From the NCBI RefSeq assembly GCF_963678635.1, contig NC_087063.1:59900759-59964758 (forward strand): a stretch of 64,000 nucleotides of DNA, read 5' to 3'. Below the pieces are notes generated by a model, which saw only the letters and a list, made by a program, of their open reading frames with translations, ran no database searches and was not told the origin of the DNA. Positions 44,128 to 53,802 of this stretch are shown here, piece by piece. The position numbers were made by a program, and so were the translations under genes. Within the stretch, counting starts at the first letter, position 1. Each line of letters opens with the position of its first letter. The stretch is from Symsagittifera roscoffensis (lineage: Eukaryota > Xenacoelomorpha > Acoela > Convolutidae).

Positions 44128-44305
44128 CTGATTGAATACGACAACTTGAATAAAAATGAATATTTTTGTGTTTGGAAACGACAATGTGTAAAATGGAGCT
44201 TTGTTTCCGATTGGACACGAGTTTTCTATAAGAATTCCAGAAAAGGAAACTGAAATCTGATTGGACACGACTACAATCCAAATAAGGAAAATCCATTCTG
44301 ATTGG
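44128..44305 (+). promoter_or_regulatory. Cluster of inverted CCAAT boxes
   Basis: CTGATTGA at 44128, CCGATTGG at 44207, CTGATTGG at 44257 and CTGATTGG at 44298 lie in an otherwise non-coding stretch about 300 bases upstream of the ORF at 44610. CTGATTGG is the classical NF-Y (CCAAT) binding sequence in reverse orientation. Units containing ATTGGACACGA recur, so the sites arose by local duplication. Confidence 0.45.
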
Positions 44306-44609
44306 TTAAACCCACACATTCACAGTTGAAGGTACCCCTCTCTCTTAACTAAAAATCATTTTATTTTCAACTTAACTACCGTCAACTACCTCCTCTCTCT
44401 TCTCTAAATACATTAATTCCAACTTAACCACCGTAAACTACCTCCCTCTCAACTGTAAATCTTGTTTTACTCTGTATCGTTTACTCAACTTATTGCTCAA
44501 AATGATCCTCTCAGTACAAAACAACAACCTTATCTTCTCGGTAGAATTTTTGGCTGATTTAGTACAAATCCAAGTGTGAGAAATAGTTTGTGGAGTTTTT
44601 CTGGCACGA

Positions 44610-44999
44610 ATGGACATCCCAATCCAAGTCTGGCACATGGTGGAGGTGATGTGCAGGGATTTCAACGAACATCATATAACGCAAGTACCCCCTACGGTGA
44701 ACCAACTTGGAGAAATGCAAATGATGGAGGAAGTGGCGGAGCATGTGGGAATGAACTACCCCGAAACTCCTGACTCTAGATATGTGGCTCAACCATTCAA
44801 CGATTACCTCTTTCCTTGGGAAGCGGGATCTGTGGACAACCCAATTACCATCGAAGAGGATGAGGGATTCTCTGAGCCAAGAACTCCAGTCAGCGAACCA
44901 CCAGTGATGGTAACAAGACCAGCTTTGCGCTCTATTGAGAACTTGCAAAATTTTGAGAACTCAGCTGCTCGACAGCTCTTTGATTTGCAAATAAATTAG
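44610..44999 (+). CDS. Acidic 129-aa Polinton ORF, intact
   Basis: One of the few intact frames in the element. It starts MDIPIQVWHMVEVMCRDF, is rich in Glu, Pro and Met, has an acidic patch ITIEEDEGF near residue 84 and ends QLFDLQIN. No family is recognised. Proline-rich acidic regions with ETPD/SEPRTPVSEPP look disordered and could be an activation or adaptor segment; that is inference. The minus-strand frame of equal length over it is a shadow. It lies downstream of the CCAAT cluster. Confidence 0.5.
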   Translation: MDIPIQVWHMVEVMCRDFNEHHITQVPPTVNQLGEMQMMEEVAEHVGMNYPETPDSRYVAQPFNDYLFPWEAGSVDNPITIEEDEGFSEPRTPVSEPPVMVTRPALRSIENLQNFENSAARQLFDLQIN

Positions 45000-45862
45000 T
45001 TATTGTCTTGTGTTTTGTAATTTAATTTCTTTGCATCTAGTAATTTTATTTTAAAGAGATAGGAACAAAGAGATGAGATCATCTAGATGAGAAAGTTTGT
45101 TACGAAATTCCAAAGGTAAAGCTTTTTTTTTAAATTTGTTGTAAAACTTTGTTAAAAATGAAACTAATTAAGCAACTGGTAAATGCTTTTACAGAAATTT
45201 GTTAGAAAGATGGCAAAAAAATTAAACCATTTTTGCAAACATATTAAAAAATTTGCATTAATTTTTGCACCATGCAAAATTTTAAATAATATTTCTGGCA
45301 CACTTTTTCAAAAAATCAAAGAACATCTCACAAAATACGAAAAATTTCAAGAAAGGTTTTCGCATTTTAAAGAAAACTGAAAGAGGTTTTTCTTGCACTG
45401 TTAATAATTGAAATAAATGAAAAACTTTGTTTTAATTTCGATCATAAAAAAATCCCTTTTTTGCAGGTATATTGATCAAAAATTTTGGAAAAACGATGTA
45501 CTAAGATAGGGAATAGCACTCAAAGTCATCAATTATGAAAAAATTTTAGCCTTAATTTAACAAAAATTTTACAATTAAAGTTTTTACAATTAAAAACGAA
45601 CGAAAAAAACTTGCATCTAACACAAAAAATTTTTGAAAGTTTTTGCACACTTGTTAAAAAACCAAAACAATTTCTGCATCTTGTAAAAATGTTTAATTAA
45701 ATTTTTGCAAACGTGTTGAAAAAATGAAATCAAAAATTGCATCTTGCGAAAAAACTCTGAGATAATTTTTGCACACGTGTTGAAAATTACAAATTTATTC
45801 GTTGAAAAAACTTTTCATTTTAAATGAAAACAATTTTTAACAAGATTTTTATAAACAAATAT
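45000..45862. other. Intergenic AT-rich stretch with degenerate 65-70-bp repeats
   Basis: Blocks with TTTTTGCACACGTGTTGAAAA and TTGCATCTTG recur at about 45635, 45700 and 45765. The frame at 45183-45380 (65 aa, Lys/Phe-rich) may be a small basic protein but is within composition noise. Confidence 0.45.
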
Positions 45863-46313
45863 TCAAATATTAATAGAAAAATTGTTACGCTCACTATTTA
45901 CAGTACCATAACCATCAATGAAACAATCAACTCTTTTCAACAAATCAGTCTCATACATTGAGTTTTGAACTTTTCGAATCCTTTCCAAAAAAGCTGATGC
46001 AAGAGTCTGAGTGGACGCAAGCTTCTGAGAAGAACTGAGATAGTGCCTTTTGAATTTTTTTTTGCAGCAGACGTTTCTTTGCAATACTGGGCATTTTTTC
46101 CGGTATTCTACATTTCAAGTTGTGTTCTACTACACGATTCAATTGATTGAAAACTTCACCTCTTGATGAAATAATATTGGAATAAAATCTGTATTTGTAT
46201 AAAGTATATATACAGTCAACAATTTGGTAAGTGAAATGATATTTATCTAATCTTTGCAAAATCTGATCGAGGGGTGATGCGATTAATACTAAGTGAAATT
46301 TGCAATTTTCCAC
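45863..46313 (-). pseudogene. Unrecognised minus-strand Polinton ORF with a frameshift
   Basis: The frame starting MENCKFHLVLIASPLDQIL (46313) runs through NRVVEHNLKCRIPEKM. Near 46040 the better-looking frame switches to LASAFLERIRKVQNSMYETD and ends at 45863. Together about 150 residues. No domain is recognised. It converges on the noncoding stretch behind the 129-aa ORF and diverges from the 179-aa ORF at 46699. Confidence 0.35.
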
Positions 46314-46439
46314 TGGGCAGAATGATGAATGATTAGATACACAGTAGTCTTGAGTGACAATAAATTTTTCTTAAAAATTTTCTGAGACAGAGATAAAAAG
46401 AGATTTTGCATTGTAGTCCGAATAAAAAGTGGGATATGC

Positions 46440-46598
46440 TTGACACATAGCAGATGCCATCACCGATTACTTAATGGAAATGATTTTTATCTTCATTGAA
46501 TTGCTTATATAGTAGTTCCATCACCTACGCAATGTCCATATTTGGTTCATCACCTACTCATTATTCCATATAAGGTAATAATACCTTATTTGGAATGT
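46440..46598 (+). promoter_or_regulatory. Second promoter-like region with TCACCTACGCAA units
   Basis: CATCACCGATTAC, CCATCACCTACGCAATGTCC and CATCACCTACTCATT recur at about 28-80 base spacing, followed by CCATATAAGG (a CArG-like box). The core TCACCTACGCAA equals the core of the 60-bp repeats near 43100-43260. It lies just upstream of the 179-aa ORF that opens the late module. Confidence 0.45.
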
Positions 46599-46698
46599 AC
46601 AGTGAGTCATTTACATTTCCAAATTTCTACAAATTTACGAATATCGTTATTTTGAAACATCTACTACTGATCAGTTGGCTCCGAGTCTCAAATCAAAA

Positions 46699-47238
46699 AT
46701 GTATACACGAAAAGATATCCTTCCCAACTATATTGAATTTGCTAAGAACCAAAAAAGAATTGGGAGATTTTCTTGGTCCCAAAAACCCTACAACGGAAAA
46801 ATTTACTTTGAACCTTGCTTCCAATTGCTAAAGAAAAATGAATCGGGACAAATCGAAAAAACCCAGCAAGTCTATCTTGGTGAAAAAGAAGGGGAAAAGA
46901 TATCAGCAATACGGAATACTGTTATTCACGATGCTGAAAACCTTGGACTCGTTCCTGTATTGGAACCCTATTCTGACAAAGACTCAACCATGGAGCAGGA
47001 ACTTGCGAACTGCCATGCGGTGTATGATGTAGCAACATACAAGAAGAGAAGGGAATGTGTCACAATCAAGAAGTACAGTGTGAACAAGCCACCCTACATT
47101 CAGATTCGACTCTTCACTGGAAAGGAGAACGAAGTCTTGAAGCAAGTTGCCTATGTCAACTATACTTTGAACGAATTCAAAGAACTCAACCAAGTCTTGG
47201 GAGATTTTATGTTTGTTGTGAACTGTCATGTTCAATAA
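46699..47238 (+). CDS. Unrecognised 179-aa Polinton protein, intact
   Basis: The ATG at 46699 (MYTRKDILPNYIEFAKNQ) gives an uninterrupted 179-residue frame ending FMFVVNCHVQ. It is rich in Lys, Tyr and Glu, with segments FSWSQKPYNGKIYFEPCF and YIQIRLFTGKENEVLKQVAY that suggest beta-strand folding. The family is not recognised; its position at the head of the late module suggests a structural or DNA-binding role, by inference only. Only C-terminal scraps survive in copies B (54479-54590) and C (60576-60720). Confidence 0.6.
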   Translation: MYTRKDILPNYIEFAKNQKRIGRFSWSQKPYNGKIYFEPCFQLLKKNESGQIEKTQQVYLGEKEGEKISAIRNTVIHDAENLGLVPVLEPYSDKDSTMEQELANCHAVYDVATYKKRRECVTIKKYSVNKPPYIQIRLFTGKENEVLKQVAYVNYTLNEFKELNQVLGDFMFVVNCHVQ

Positions 47239-47292
47239 TTTCGTTGAGTGATGTTAATATAGTAAGGTAATTCAAATATTCATCTTCTTGAA

Positions 47293-47484
47293 TCATTTTT
47301 TAAAATTTCTTTGAGCTGAGCAGTATAAGCTGGAACATTGGTTTTTCCAGAAATCTTGTTTTAAAGCTTCAAAATAAATTGGGACTTTTTCGTATCGTCT
47401 TACAAGAAAAGTCCCAGAAAATTTCACTAACAGTTTTTGAATTTCAAAAATTACCAAAATTGCAAGATTTGGATACAGAATCAC
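47293..47484 (-). CDS. Minus-strand ORF antisense to the PC4-like gene
   Basis: Copy B (54619-54822) reads VRRYEKVPIFFEALKQDFW and QTNVPTYTAQLEEILKND before its stop. Copy A has the same start but a one-base change in a T run shifts the end (KNQCSSLYC). The frame is convergent with the 179-aa ORF, and its 5' part overlaps the start of the PC4-like frame on the other strand. The peptide is unusually protein-like for an antisense frame, but no family is recognised. Confidence 0.35.
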   Translation of the reverse strand: MILYPNLAILVIFEIQKLLVKFSGTFLVRRYEKVPIYFEALKQDFWKNQCSSLYCSAQRNFKK

Positions 47485-47732
47485 AAATTTCTCAAGTTGA
47501 GTGGACTTTGCATAATGGAAGACGAAAAGTTTTTCTAAGTTATCGTTCAGATATTACAAAAATAGATCTTATAGAGTATCGTAGAAAAGGAAACAAGTGG
47601 AAAAACAATCAGAAATTTCAGTTGGAAAAAGAAGAGTATGATAAACTGGTTGACTTTATCCCCTCGGTTTTGTCTTATGTAGAAACATTCAAAAAAACTT
47701 ATAACGTATCATTATTGACGAATGCACTGTAG
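47400..47732 (+). CDS. PC4-like ssDNA-binding protein, copy A
   Basis: The C-terminal 65 residues match the layout of the PC4 (SUB1/p15) domain: an aromatic strand WTLHNGRRKVFLSYRSD, an IDLIEYRRKG strand, a loop, then FQLEKEEYDKLVDFIPSVL where PC4 has its closing helix. PC4 proteins bind single-stranded DNA as dimers through the curved sheet. A role in replication or late transcription of the element is inference. The frame is open in copies A and B and broken in copy C. No clear ATG: the open frame begins upstream, so the start is uncertain. Confidence 0.6.
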   Translation, partial: LQEKSQKISLTVFEFQKLPKLQDLDTESQISQVEWTLHNGRRKVFLSYRSDITKIDLIEYRRKGNKWKNNQKFQLEKEEYDKLVDFIPSVLSYVETFKKTYNVSLLTNAL

Positions 47733-47739
47733 AAAACGA

Positions 47740-48178
47740 ACTTTCAGAATGTGAATGAATATCTCAGAAATTTTGATTTGATTAGGTATGACTTTTTATC
47801 AAGTACAAAAAAATTTTTTTATTTTTTTGTACCTGTATTGTTTCGGACCCAAACAAACATTTGGAAGAAATGGACCAAAAATTTTAGTTTTGGGGGTCTA
47901 ATTGGATACGGAAGTTCCTGTATGGATTATTTTTTTGCAAATTCAAAATTTTTCAGACTTCATGCAAATTTACATGATGCAGCTGGATCTGTGATCCTAC
48001 TACTTATAAGGGACCTGGTTATTGTTAAGCTTAACCTAGATTTCCAAGTTCTTGATTTCTTGGTCACGTGACTCGATTGTTTTTCTGTTTATATGTTAAA
48101 ATATTTGCTTCATCAGTATATGCATTATTCGATTGTTGGTCATTTTAACCAAAAACTTCAGCGAAAACAGTTAACATC
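47740..48178. other. Spacer conserved between copies A and B
   Basis: About 440 bases, strongly conserved in copy B (55080-55525). The frames are broken; in copy B one frame reads HANLHDAAGSVKSTTYKGPG. It could be promoter sequence for the next gene or a decayed ORF. I make no call. Confidence 0.35.
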
Positions 48179-48641
48179 ATGAGTCTAGTTGTTTTAGATA
48201 TTGAGTGTATTGAAAACAGTAGTGAAAGAGTTAGAAGTTTATAAAAATGGACGAACTGTGGGATAATCCTTTCTTCCTCCCAAAAATTTCAAAGCTACAT
48301 CTCAGTCTGCTTGGTGTACGAAGCATCTTTATGGAATCAATTGGAACAGTGGCCATGAAAATCATACTGAGCTTGAAAAAATATGGAAAAAATTGAAAGC
48401 TCCAGAAACGGAGTTTTTTGCAAAAGTTTATGAAAAATGAAAAATTCTGTCAGAAATTTTGGAAACAAAGGTTACAAACTTGGATGACTACGCATGCCCA
48501 AAAGTTCAGAATTTGATTTTCAAAGATGAAGAATATGATTGGAGGTGTAGCAACTACCAATTTCGTCATGCAAATACTCTTCACTGTGCAGAAAGAAAAA
48601 CATTTGCATACGGAACATGGACTCGATGTTTTTTTCAATAA
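48179..48641 (+). pseudogene. DEDD-exonuclease-like Polinton protein, copy A
   Basis: The ATG (48179) gives MSLVVLDIECIENS; a D-x-E pair near the N-terminus recalls Exo I of DEDD exonucleases. A frameshift follows within 15 codons, at the same place as in copy B. The rest (DDYACPKVQNL, then RHANTLHCAERK near the end) continues in another frame to TAA. The cysteine-rich end and H-C-A-E-R-K could be zinc- or metal-binding. About 150 residues in all. The exonuclease reading is tentative. Confidence 0.5.
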
Positions 48642-48996
48642 ATTGTAAATAAACTAGTTAGTTTTGTATTATCGTGTTTTTGAAGATTAAATGTTAATCA
48701 TTATCAATTTTTTCATTCCAAAGTTGAGATGAGAGATGAATGTGACAAGCAATTAAATTAGAAAATTTTGTTTTTGATGAGGAGAGTCATGAACAAAAAT
48801 CTTGGAAGTTTTTTGGACGTACGTGTAATAGATCTCTTTTAGTTTTTATGTGTCAGTTTTTTGTCATTGTTCTAAAATTAGCATGTTCAATCGTTCGAAT
48901 AATGTTATCCACTACATGTGAAGAAACAACAGTTTGTGTAGCAATTTTATCAAGTACAGTCGGTTATGTCTTACCTTCTCTAAAGCTATGAAAAAA

Positions 48997-49738
48997 ATAA
49001 TTTCTACCAAAAAGCGAGTTTTTATTTCGCTAGTTCGATTGAGTGGATCTATAAAATCGCATCTTATTTTTGAGTGACTAAAATCGGCACATTTTAACCA
49101 AAATTTGACAAAATTTTTTATTTTTATCAACAGTATCAACCTCTTTATGGACAAATGCAAAGAAAAAACCTTAAGTTTATCCAAGGAGTTGACTTTGAAC
49201 TGATTGAAAACCTTCTCAATAATGGAACAAAATACTTGTTAATATTTGATGACTCTTGTAAAGAAATTTCAATTTCTAAGCAGTTTGTAAAAGTTGCTAC
49301 TGCTGAAGACACAGGGGACTGTATACATTATATATTAAGCATAACTTGTTTCATCAAAGCAAATTGGGACGAGATGTTGAGTTACAAAATACACATATAG
49401 TCTTATTCAAGTCACCGAGAGATGTTTTACAAATCAATACATTAAGTCAACAATTAGGTCTAGGATCACAATTGAAAGAGTGGTATCAGGATGCAACATC
49501 TACTCCTTATGGTCATTTAGTCATTGATTCAACTCCAAAAACAGTTGATTCGCTAAGATATTGCACAAACAGTGGTTCAGTTCCATCAAAATTTTGTCTA
49601 CCAGCAGGAACAGATACAAAGTTTTTGGACGATGAGCGTACAATACGTCTCTATACTCCCAATATTTCAAACATTTTCCCAAAAACTTCAAAAATAATTC
49701 ATCCTTCATTGTCCAAAAAGTTTCATTCAACTGCTCAG
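48997..49738 (+). pseudogene. A32-like genome-packaging ATPase, copy A
   Basis: The FtsK/A32-type ATPase pumps DNA into capsids in Polintons and relatives. At 49012-49062 the P-loop position reads RLSGSIKS instead of G-x4-GK[ST], so the key Gly residues are gone, and a stop follows after HLIFE. Walker B is intact as KYLLIFDDSC (about 49224-49255). One frameshift near 49306 separates it from the C-terminal half (KLGRDVELQNTHIVLFKSPRD... YTPNISNIFPKTSK), which is open. Copy B keeps only the last part, because about 650 bases (copy A 48905-49555) are deleted there. Confidence 0.8.
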
Positions 49739-49740
49739 CG

Positions 49741-49933
49741 AATGTCTAGAAAAATTACTATGAGGCGAGCTAAAGGATCTTCGAAAAGTAGACGTCGTAA
49801 AATATCGAAGGAAATATCAGAACTCACACAAAGAAGAACTTCACTGCATAAAAGGAGAACTATTTTGAGTTCGCCAAAAGGCTTACAATTAATATTTGTT
49901 ATCACTCCTTGTGTCATTAAACGATTGACATAG
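49741..49933 (+). pseudogene. Small Arg/Lys-rich protein, copy A
   Basis: Reads RRAKGSSKSRRRKISKEISE, then RRTSLHKRRTILSSPKG, ending VIKRLT. Copy B shows its start: ATG at 56449 overlaps the ATPase stop (ATGCCTAA). In copy A a small deletion fuses it in frame to the ATPase. Such a basic peptide could coat packaged DNA, by analogy with adenovirus core proteins; this is inference. Confidence 0.45.
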
Positions 49934-49934
49934 T

Positions 49935-51205
49935 ATGGATCAGTTTGTTCTAATTCCTTACTCAATTTATCAATCAAAAAGTACACTTCCAAAAAACCAA
50001 AACTGGAACAAAATCTAGAGAAAGAGGAGCATGTACCAAAATATTTTGATTCTATTTACAGTGCTGTAAATGCAAAGTTGAAAACGAGTAACAATAAGCA
50101 CCTTATTGATTTAATTTTGAATTCTCCTAGAATTAGACAAAGTCAGTTAGAAAATATCATATTAGATAATCGAGACATAAAAAAAACAATTGTAGACTTT
50201 GTGTGTGCACTAAAGCAAAAAAATACCGACTTTCCGGATATTTACTTGACCATTTTGGAAGCAACTCAAATTCCTTCTAAACTTATTATCAAAAAGAAAG
50301 CCATAGCGAAAGACAGAGGAACTTGGATCCTTTTCAAAGTCTGAAAATGTAAGTCTGAACAGATTGTATTCTAGGAGTAGAGCTGCGTACGGTTCTGTGC
50401 GCAACTTGAGTAAAGCAAGCGGGTTGTCAAAAAAGAAGGTAGAACAATTTTTACAAACCAAGACATCATATACAAAATTTGGTCCACCAATCAGACGTTT
50501 CCGAAGGCTTCAAGCGTTTTCGAAAAAAATCAATGAAATCTGGTGTATGAACTTAGCATTTGTGGACAAACTAGCGAGTCAAAACAATGGAGTCAAATAT
50601 TTATTGGTTGCTGTTGATGTTTTTTCGCGATTTGTCAGAGTTCAAACAATGAAAACTAAATATGCCAAAGACACTTTACAAGCTTTCAAAATAAAGATTT
50701 CTCGAAAAAACTTTCCTAAAAAGCTTTGGGTTTATAAAAGAACAGAAAATCGGGGAACTTTCAAAAAAAATTTGCAAGGAAAAAAAACATTGAAGTTTGT
50801 TCGACAATGAGTGAAACAAAAGCTGCATTTGCAGAGAGAGCCATTCAATCATTAAAACACATTATTTACCGCTACATAGAAGACCATGGTGAAAAGTTTA
50901 TTCACAAGTTGCCGCAATTATCGTCTACAATGAGTTGGCGCATCAATAGATCTATTGGGAAATCACCTAGAGATGTCAAGAATACTAATTTCCTCTCAAT
51001 TCTGTACAATAAACCTCTAACAAGCTATAAGAAACTAAAATTCAAAGTTGGAGACAGAGAGAGAATTTCAAAGAATGATATTTCGTTCCGAAATGGATAC
51101 AAACTGCAACTTACAGATGAAATTTTTGGCAATATCTACAAAAAAGCCCCCTACATACATCATCAAAGATCTCGACAAAGAAGAAATTCTGGAAAAAGAG
51201 ATTAG
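49935..51205 (+). pseudogene. Retrovirus-type integrase, copy A
   Basis: The ATG (49935) gives MDQFVLIPYSIYQSKS and then frameshifts into a long N-terminal region (50078-50344) and the rve core (50364-50810). The first catalytic Asp of the W-C-M-D-L-A motif is Asn here (CMNLAFVDK). The second, in LWVDKGTEY of copy B, is Tyr (LWVYKRTEN). The third is Glu in AAFAER. The C-terminal SH3-like part (FKVGDRERISKND) follows in another frame. Catalytically dead. Integrates linear Polinton DNA in live relatives. Confidence 0.88.
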
Positions 51206-51264
51206 AAAATGTTCTGATTAAAGGTAAATCATTTTTTAAACTAAATTTCTATCGATCAGTTGTC

Positions 51265-52094
51265 ATGGATTCTTTCACTATTGAATTGGTTTCCAACGCT
51301 TCTTTTAATCATTTTCCGAAAAATAGTTTTAGTTCTTTTACAAATTTTCTACCCGAACAAATACATTTGAAAGGAGAATGGGAGGTTGCTATTTCAGAAA
51401 TATCATACCCTTCTTTGTACCAAATTGTTACAGAGGGAAAGTTTATATTCGTAGATGGTAGAGAAAGTTCTGAGGAGAAGAGAAAGATTGTACCGATGAA
51501 CATTGAACCAGGATTGTATCCAAGTATTGTTGATGTAGTTGTAGCCATCAACAACAAAATTCGAGAACGTATAGGTGCTCAAGTTTTTGAATATAACGGA
51601 ATCTATGTATCAGTTGATAAAATTACATAAAAGGTTGCTGTTCTTTTACCTGAGAATCAATCAGTGTTTATAATTCAGAGTGCTGATTTGAGCCACATTT
51701 TTGGTTGTGATTTAGAAAAAAAATCAAACAGGGAATATAATGAAAGGAAAAAGTCCACCTTATCCTCAGTAATCTTACGACATTATAAGAATACATTCCC
51801 TAATGATGTATAGTGATATTATAGAATATAACATAGTCGGTGATACAAGAACTCCCTTATTGCGTTGTATTCCATTTATCTCCAAAGTGAAGAGTGGAGA
51901 TATAATTTCTACAGAACAGTACATGAAATATCAATCCTTTACAAATTTACAGTTTAAAAACTTGTTGAAAAAATTCTTTCCATAGTATCAAGTTAGAACT
52001 AAGAGATGGTACAGGCAAAAAAATTCCTTTTGTGTCCGTAGGAATCACTCGAGTTGTTCTTTCGTTCCGCAAGATTTCGAATAATCATTTTTGA
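51265..52094 (+). pseudogene. Minor (penton, single jelly-roll) capsid protein, copy A
   Basis: The ATG (51265) opens MDSFTIELVSNASF, followed by FLPEQIHLKGEWEVAISEISYPS, the Polinton minor capsid hallmark (a strand pair around L-x-G-x-WEVA). An in-frame TAA at 51628-51630 interrupts after DKIT; the frame continues in register (KVAVLLPENQSVF), then frameshifts into the C-terminal part (51803-52094). The same TAA is in copy B. About 275 codons originally. It forms capsid vertices in the virophage/adenovirus-like model. Confidence 0.8.
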
Positions 52095-52111
52095 TCTAAA
52101 CTTCATTCGAA

Positions 52112-52486
52112 ATGGTTGCTCAAAATTCAGCTGATTTCCCTATTTTTCGAGGACATGCAAGACAGCGTATGAGAGGTTTTGGAGCTCTTGCACAAACTCT
52201 TGGGAGAGCTGCAATCCCCTTTATTAAAATATATATAGACCCAGCTGCGAAAAGAATTGGGGCAGATTTGTTTGAAATTGCTGCTCCAGAGATTGGGAAA
52301 GCTCTTAGTGGACGTAATAAACTCAAAACATTTGAAAAAGATGTGGGAACAAAAACAGTTCGGAAACAATTGGGAGGTGAAGAAAAGAAATGCAAACGTA
52401 GAACTGGTGGAACCAGATCCATTTCTCGAAAAAGTAGATCAAAAAACGGTCGCTCTCGCAAAAATTTTTGTGACAATATAAAATGA
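52112..52486 (+). CDS. Basic core-like Polinton protein, copy A, intact
   Basis: 124 residues: MVAQNSADFPIFRGHARQRM, a middle with GADLFEIAAPEIGKAL, and a C-terminus rich in Arg, Lys and Ser (RSISRKSRSKNGRSRKN). The layout, hydrophobic helix then basic tail, resembles small adenovirus core or cement proteins, but I assign no family. Its TGA stop overlaps the ATG of the major capsid gene (ATGA at 52483). Copy B lacks the N-terminus. Confidence 0.6.
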   Translation: MVAQNSADFPIFRGHARQRMRGFGALAQTLGRAAIPFIKIYIDPAAKRIGADLFEIAAPEIGKALSGRNKLKTFEKDVGTKTVRKQLGGEEKKCKRRTGGTRSISRKSRSKNGRSRKNFCDNIK

Positions 52487-53802
52487 GTGTAAACCACAGT
52501 CATTTTTGGTACGGGTCTTTTACAAATTCTTCATTGGAGATTTTTGATAAAGTCCCAGTTTTGGAAACAATTATGTCATCTTACACACATGAAGTATTCC
52601 CCATCTTTTCTCTGGATGAAAGCAGCATTGAGTTTGAATTTGAAACTGATCGTAATTTCTACTTGGATATGCATCATACCCATTTTAGCTTAAAGCTTCA
52701 ACTATTCAAAGGAAGATTGTTTGATGCTTTCAAAAAAGAAAAAGCAGAACATAAAGCAAAATCGGAGGAAGATTCAGATGAGGAACCACAAACTTATTTA
52801 ACTTATGTAAATAGTGTTCTACTTTCTCTATTCTCCAACTGTGAAGTTTATTTTAACAATACAATGGTTTACAATGCCAATGGATTATATCCTCATAAGG
52901 CACAAATATCGAACGAATTCAACTCGTCAGCAGTGAGTAATAAAGGACTAATTGCTTGTCATGGATACAGTTTTGAAGCATGTCCTGATGCATTTGATAT
53001 GCATCCACTCACTGATAGATCAAATTCCTTGGGAACAGGGATAACTTTTTCACTCTATGGGAGGCTCACCATTGTTTTGGTTACTTGCGAAAAATTGTTG
53101 CTACCAAATACCAAAGTTCGAATTAAATTTTTTCGAGCTAGACCTAAATTTTACATGCTATCTGATAATCCAAATTTCAGTCTGAAAATTGTTGATTGTT
53201 CGCTGTTTACTAGAAGAATTTTAGTTGCTGAACCTACTCATCAAAACTTGCAAGGGAATCTGGAAAAAGAGCCTGCTCAATACAATTACATGGAAACTAT
53301 AGTAAGAACCTTTATCATTCCATCTCGTCAAAACCAATTCATACAAGAAAATATATTCAATAACACCCCAATAAGAAGAATAGCTGTTGCAATGAATACA
53401 ACTTTAGCTGTTGCGGGATCTTTTCATGAAAAGCCTTTCAGCTTTCAGCAATTTCATTTGAGAGAGCTGAGAATTATTTGGGGTGGAAGAGCAATTGTTT
53501 CATTAGATACAACTTCTCCTTGTCGTCCTAACGTTACAACAATGAAAGCAATGCAGTTTAACGAATATTTACCAGCTCTTCCTATGGAAGATTTTCAAAA
53601 CCACTAAATTCTAGTTTTTGACTTGAATTCACTGCAGGAAGCATCTGAACAGTTGCATTATCCAGAACTTAAAGGAGAAAGCTTGAGATTAGAAATGTTT
53701 TTCCAGTTTCCCTTGGAGCAAGTAACGGAAGTGATAGTCTTGGGAGAAAAATTATCAAATGTTCAAATTGACAAATTCGGAAGAGTTGCTAAAAATGTTT
53801 AG
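52483..53802 (+). pseudogene. Major capsid protein, double jelly-roll type, copy A
   Basis: 374 uninterrupted codons from MSVNHSHFWYGSFTNSSLEI contain features of the Polinton major capsid family: LPVLETIM-like start, an acidic KSEEDSDEEP loop, NGLYPHKAQISNEFNSS, KLLLPNTKVRIKFFRARP and FRRIAVAMN-like strands. A TAA at 53605-53607 stops it after MEDFQNH. The same frame then continues 64 codons, starting ILVFDLNSLQEA and ending at TAG 53800-53802; this is the expected C-terminal strand set. The TAA is shared with copy B. Forms the capsid shell in live relatives. Confidence 0.85.

Noticed and set aside
44559-44948. Minus-strand 129-aa ORF rich in His and Trp
   Set aside because: Exact antisense of the intact + strand ORF at 44610-44999, with biased composition (H, W, S) typical of a shadow.
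47740-48178. Phospholipase- or protease-like gene suggested by HANLHDAAG and TYKGPGHC in copy B
   Set aside because: No catalytic arrangement of either family can be completed, and the frames are broken in copy A.
51628-53607. Reassigned TAA codon (for example as Gln) in the host or element
   Set aside because: The dihydropyrimidinase exons contain no in-frame TAA and use normal codons, and the Polinton also has TAG, TGA and frameshifts. Shared mutation is simpler.
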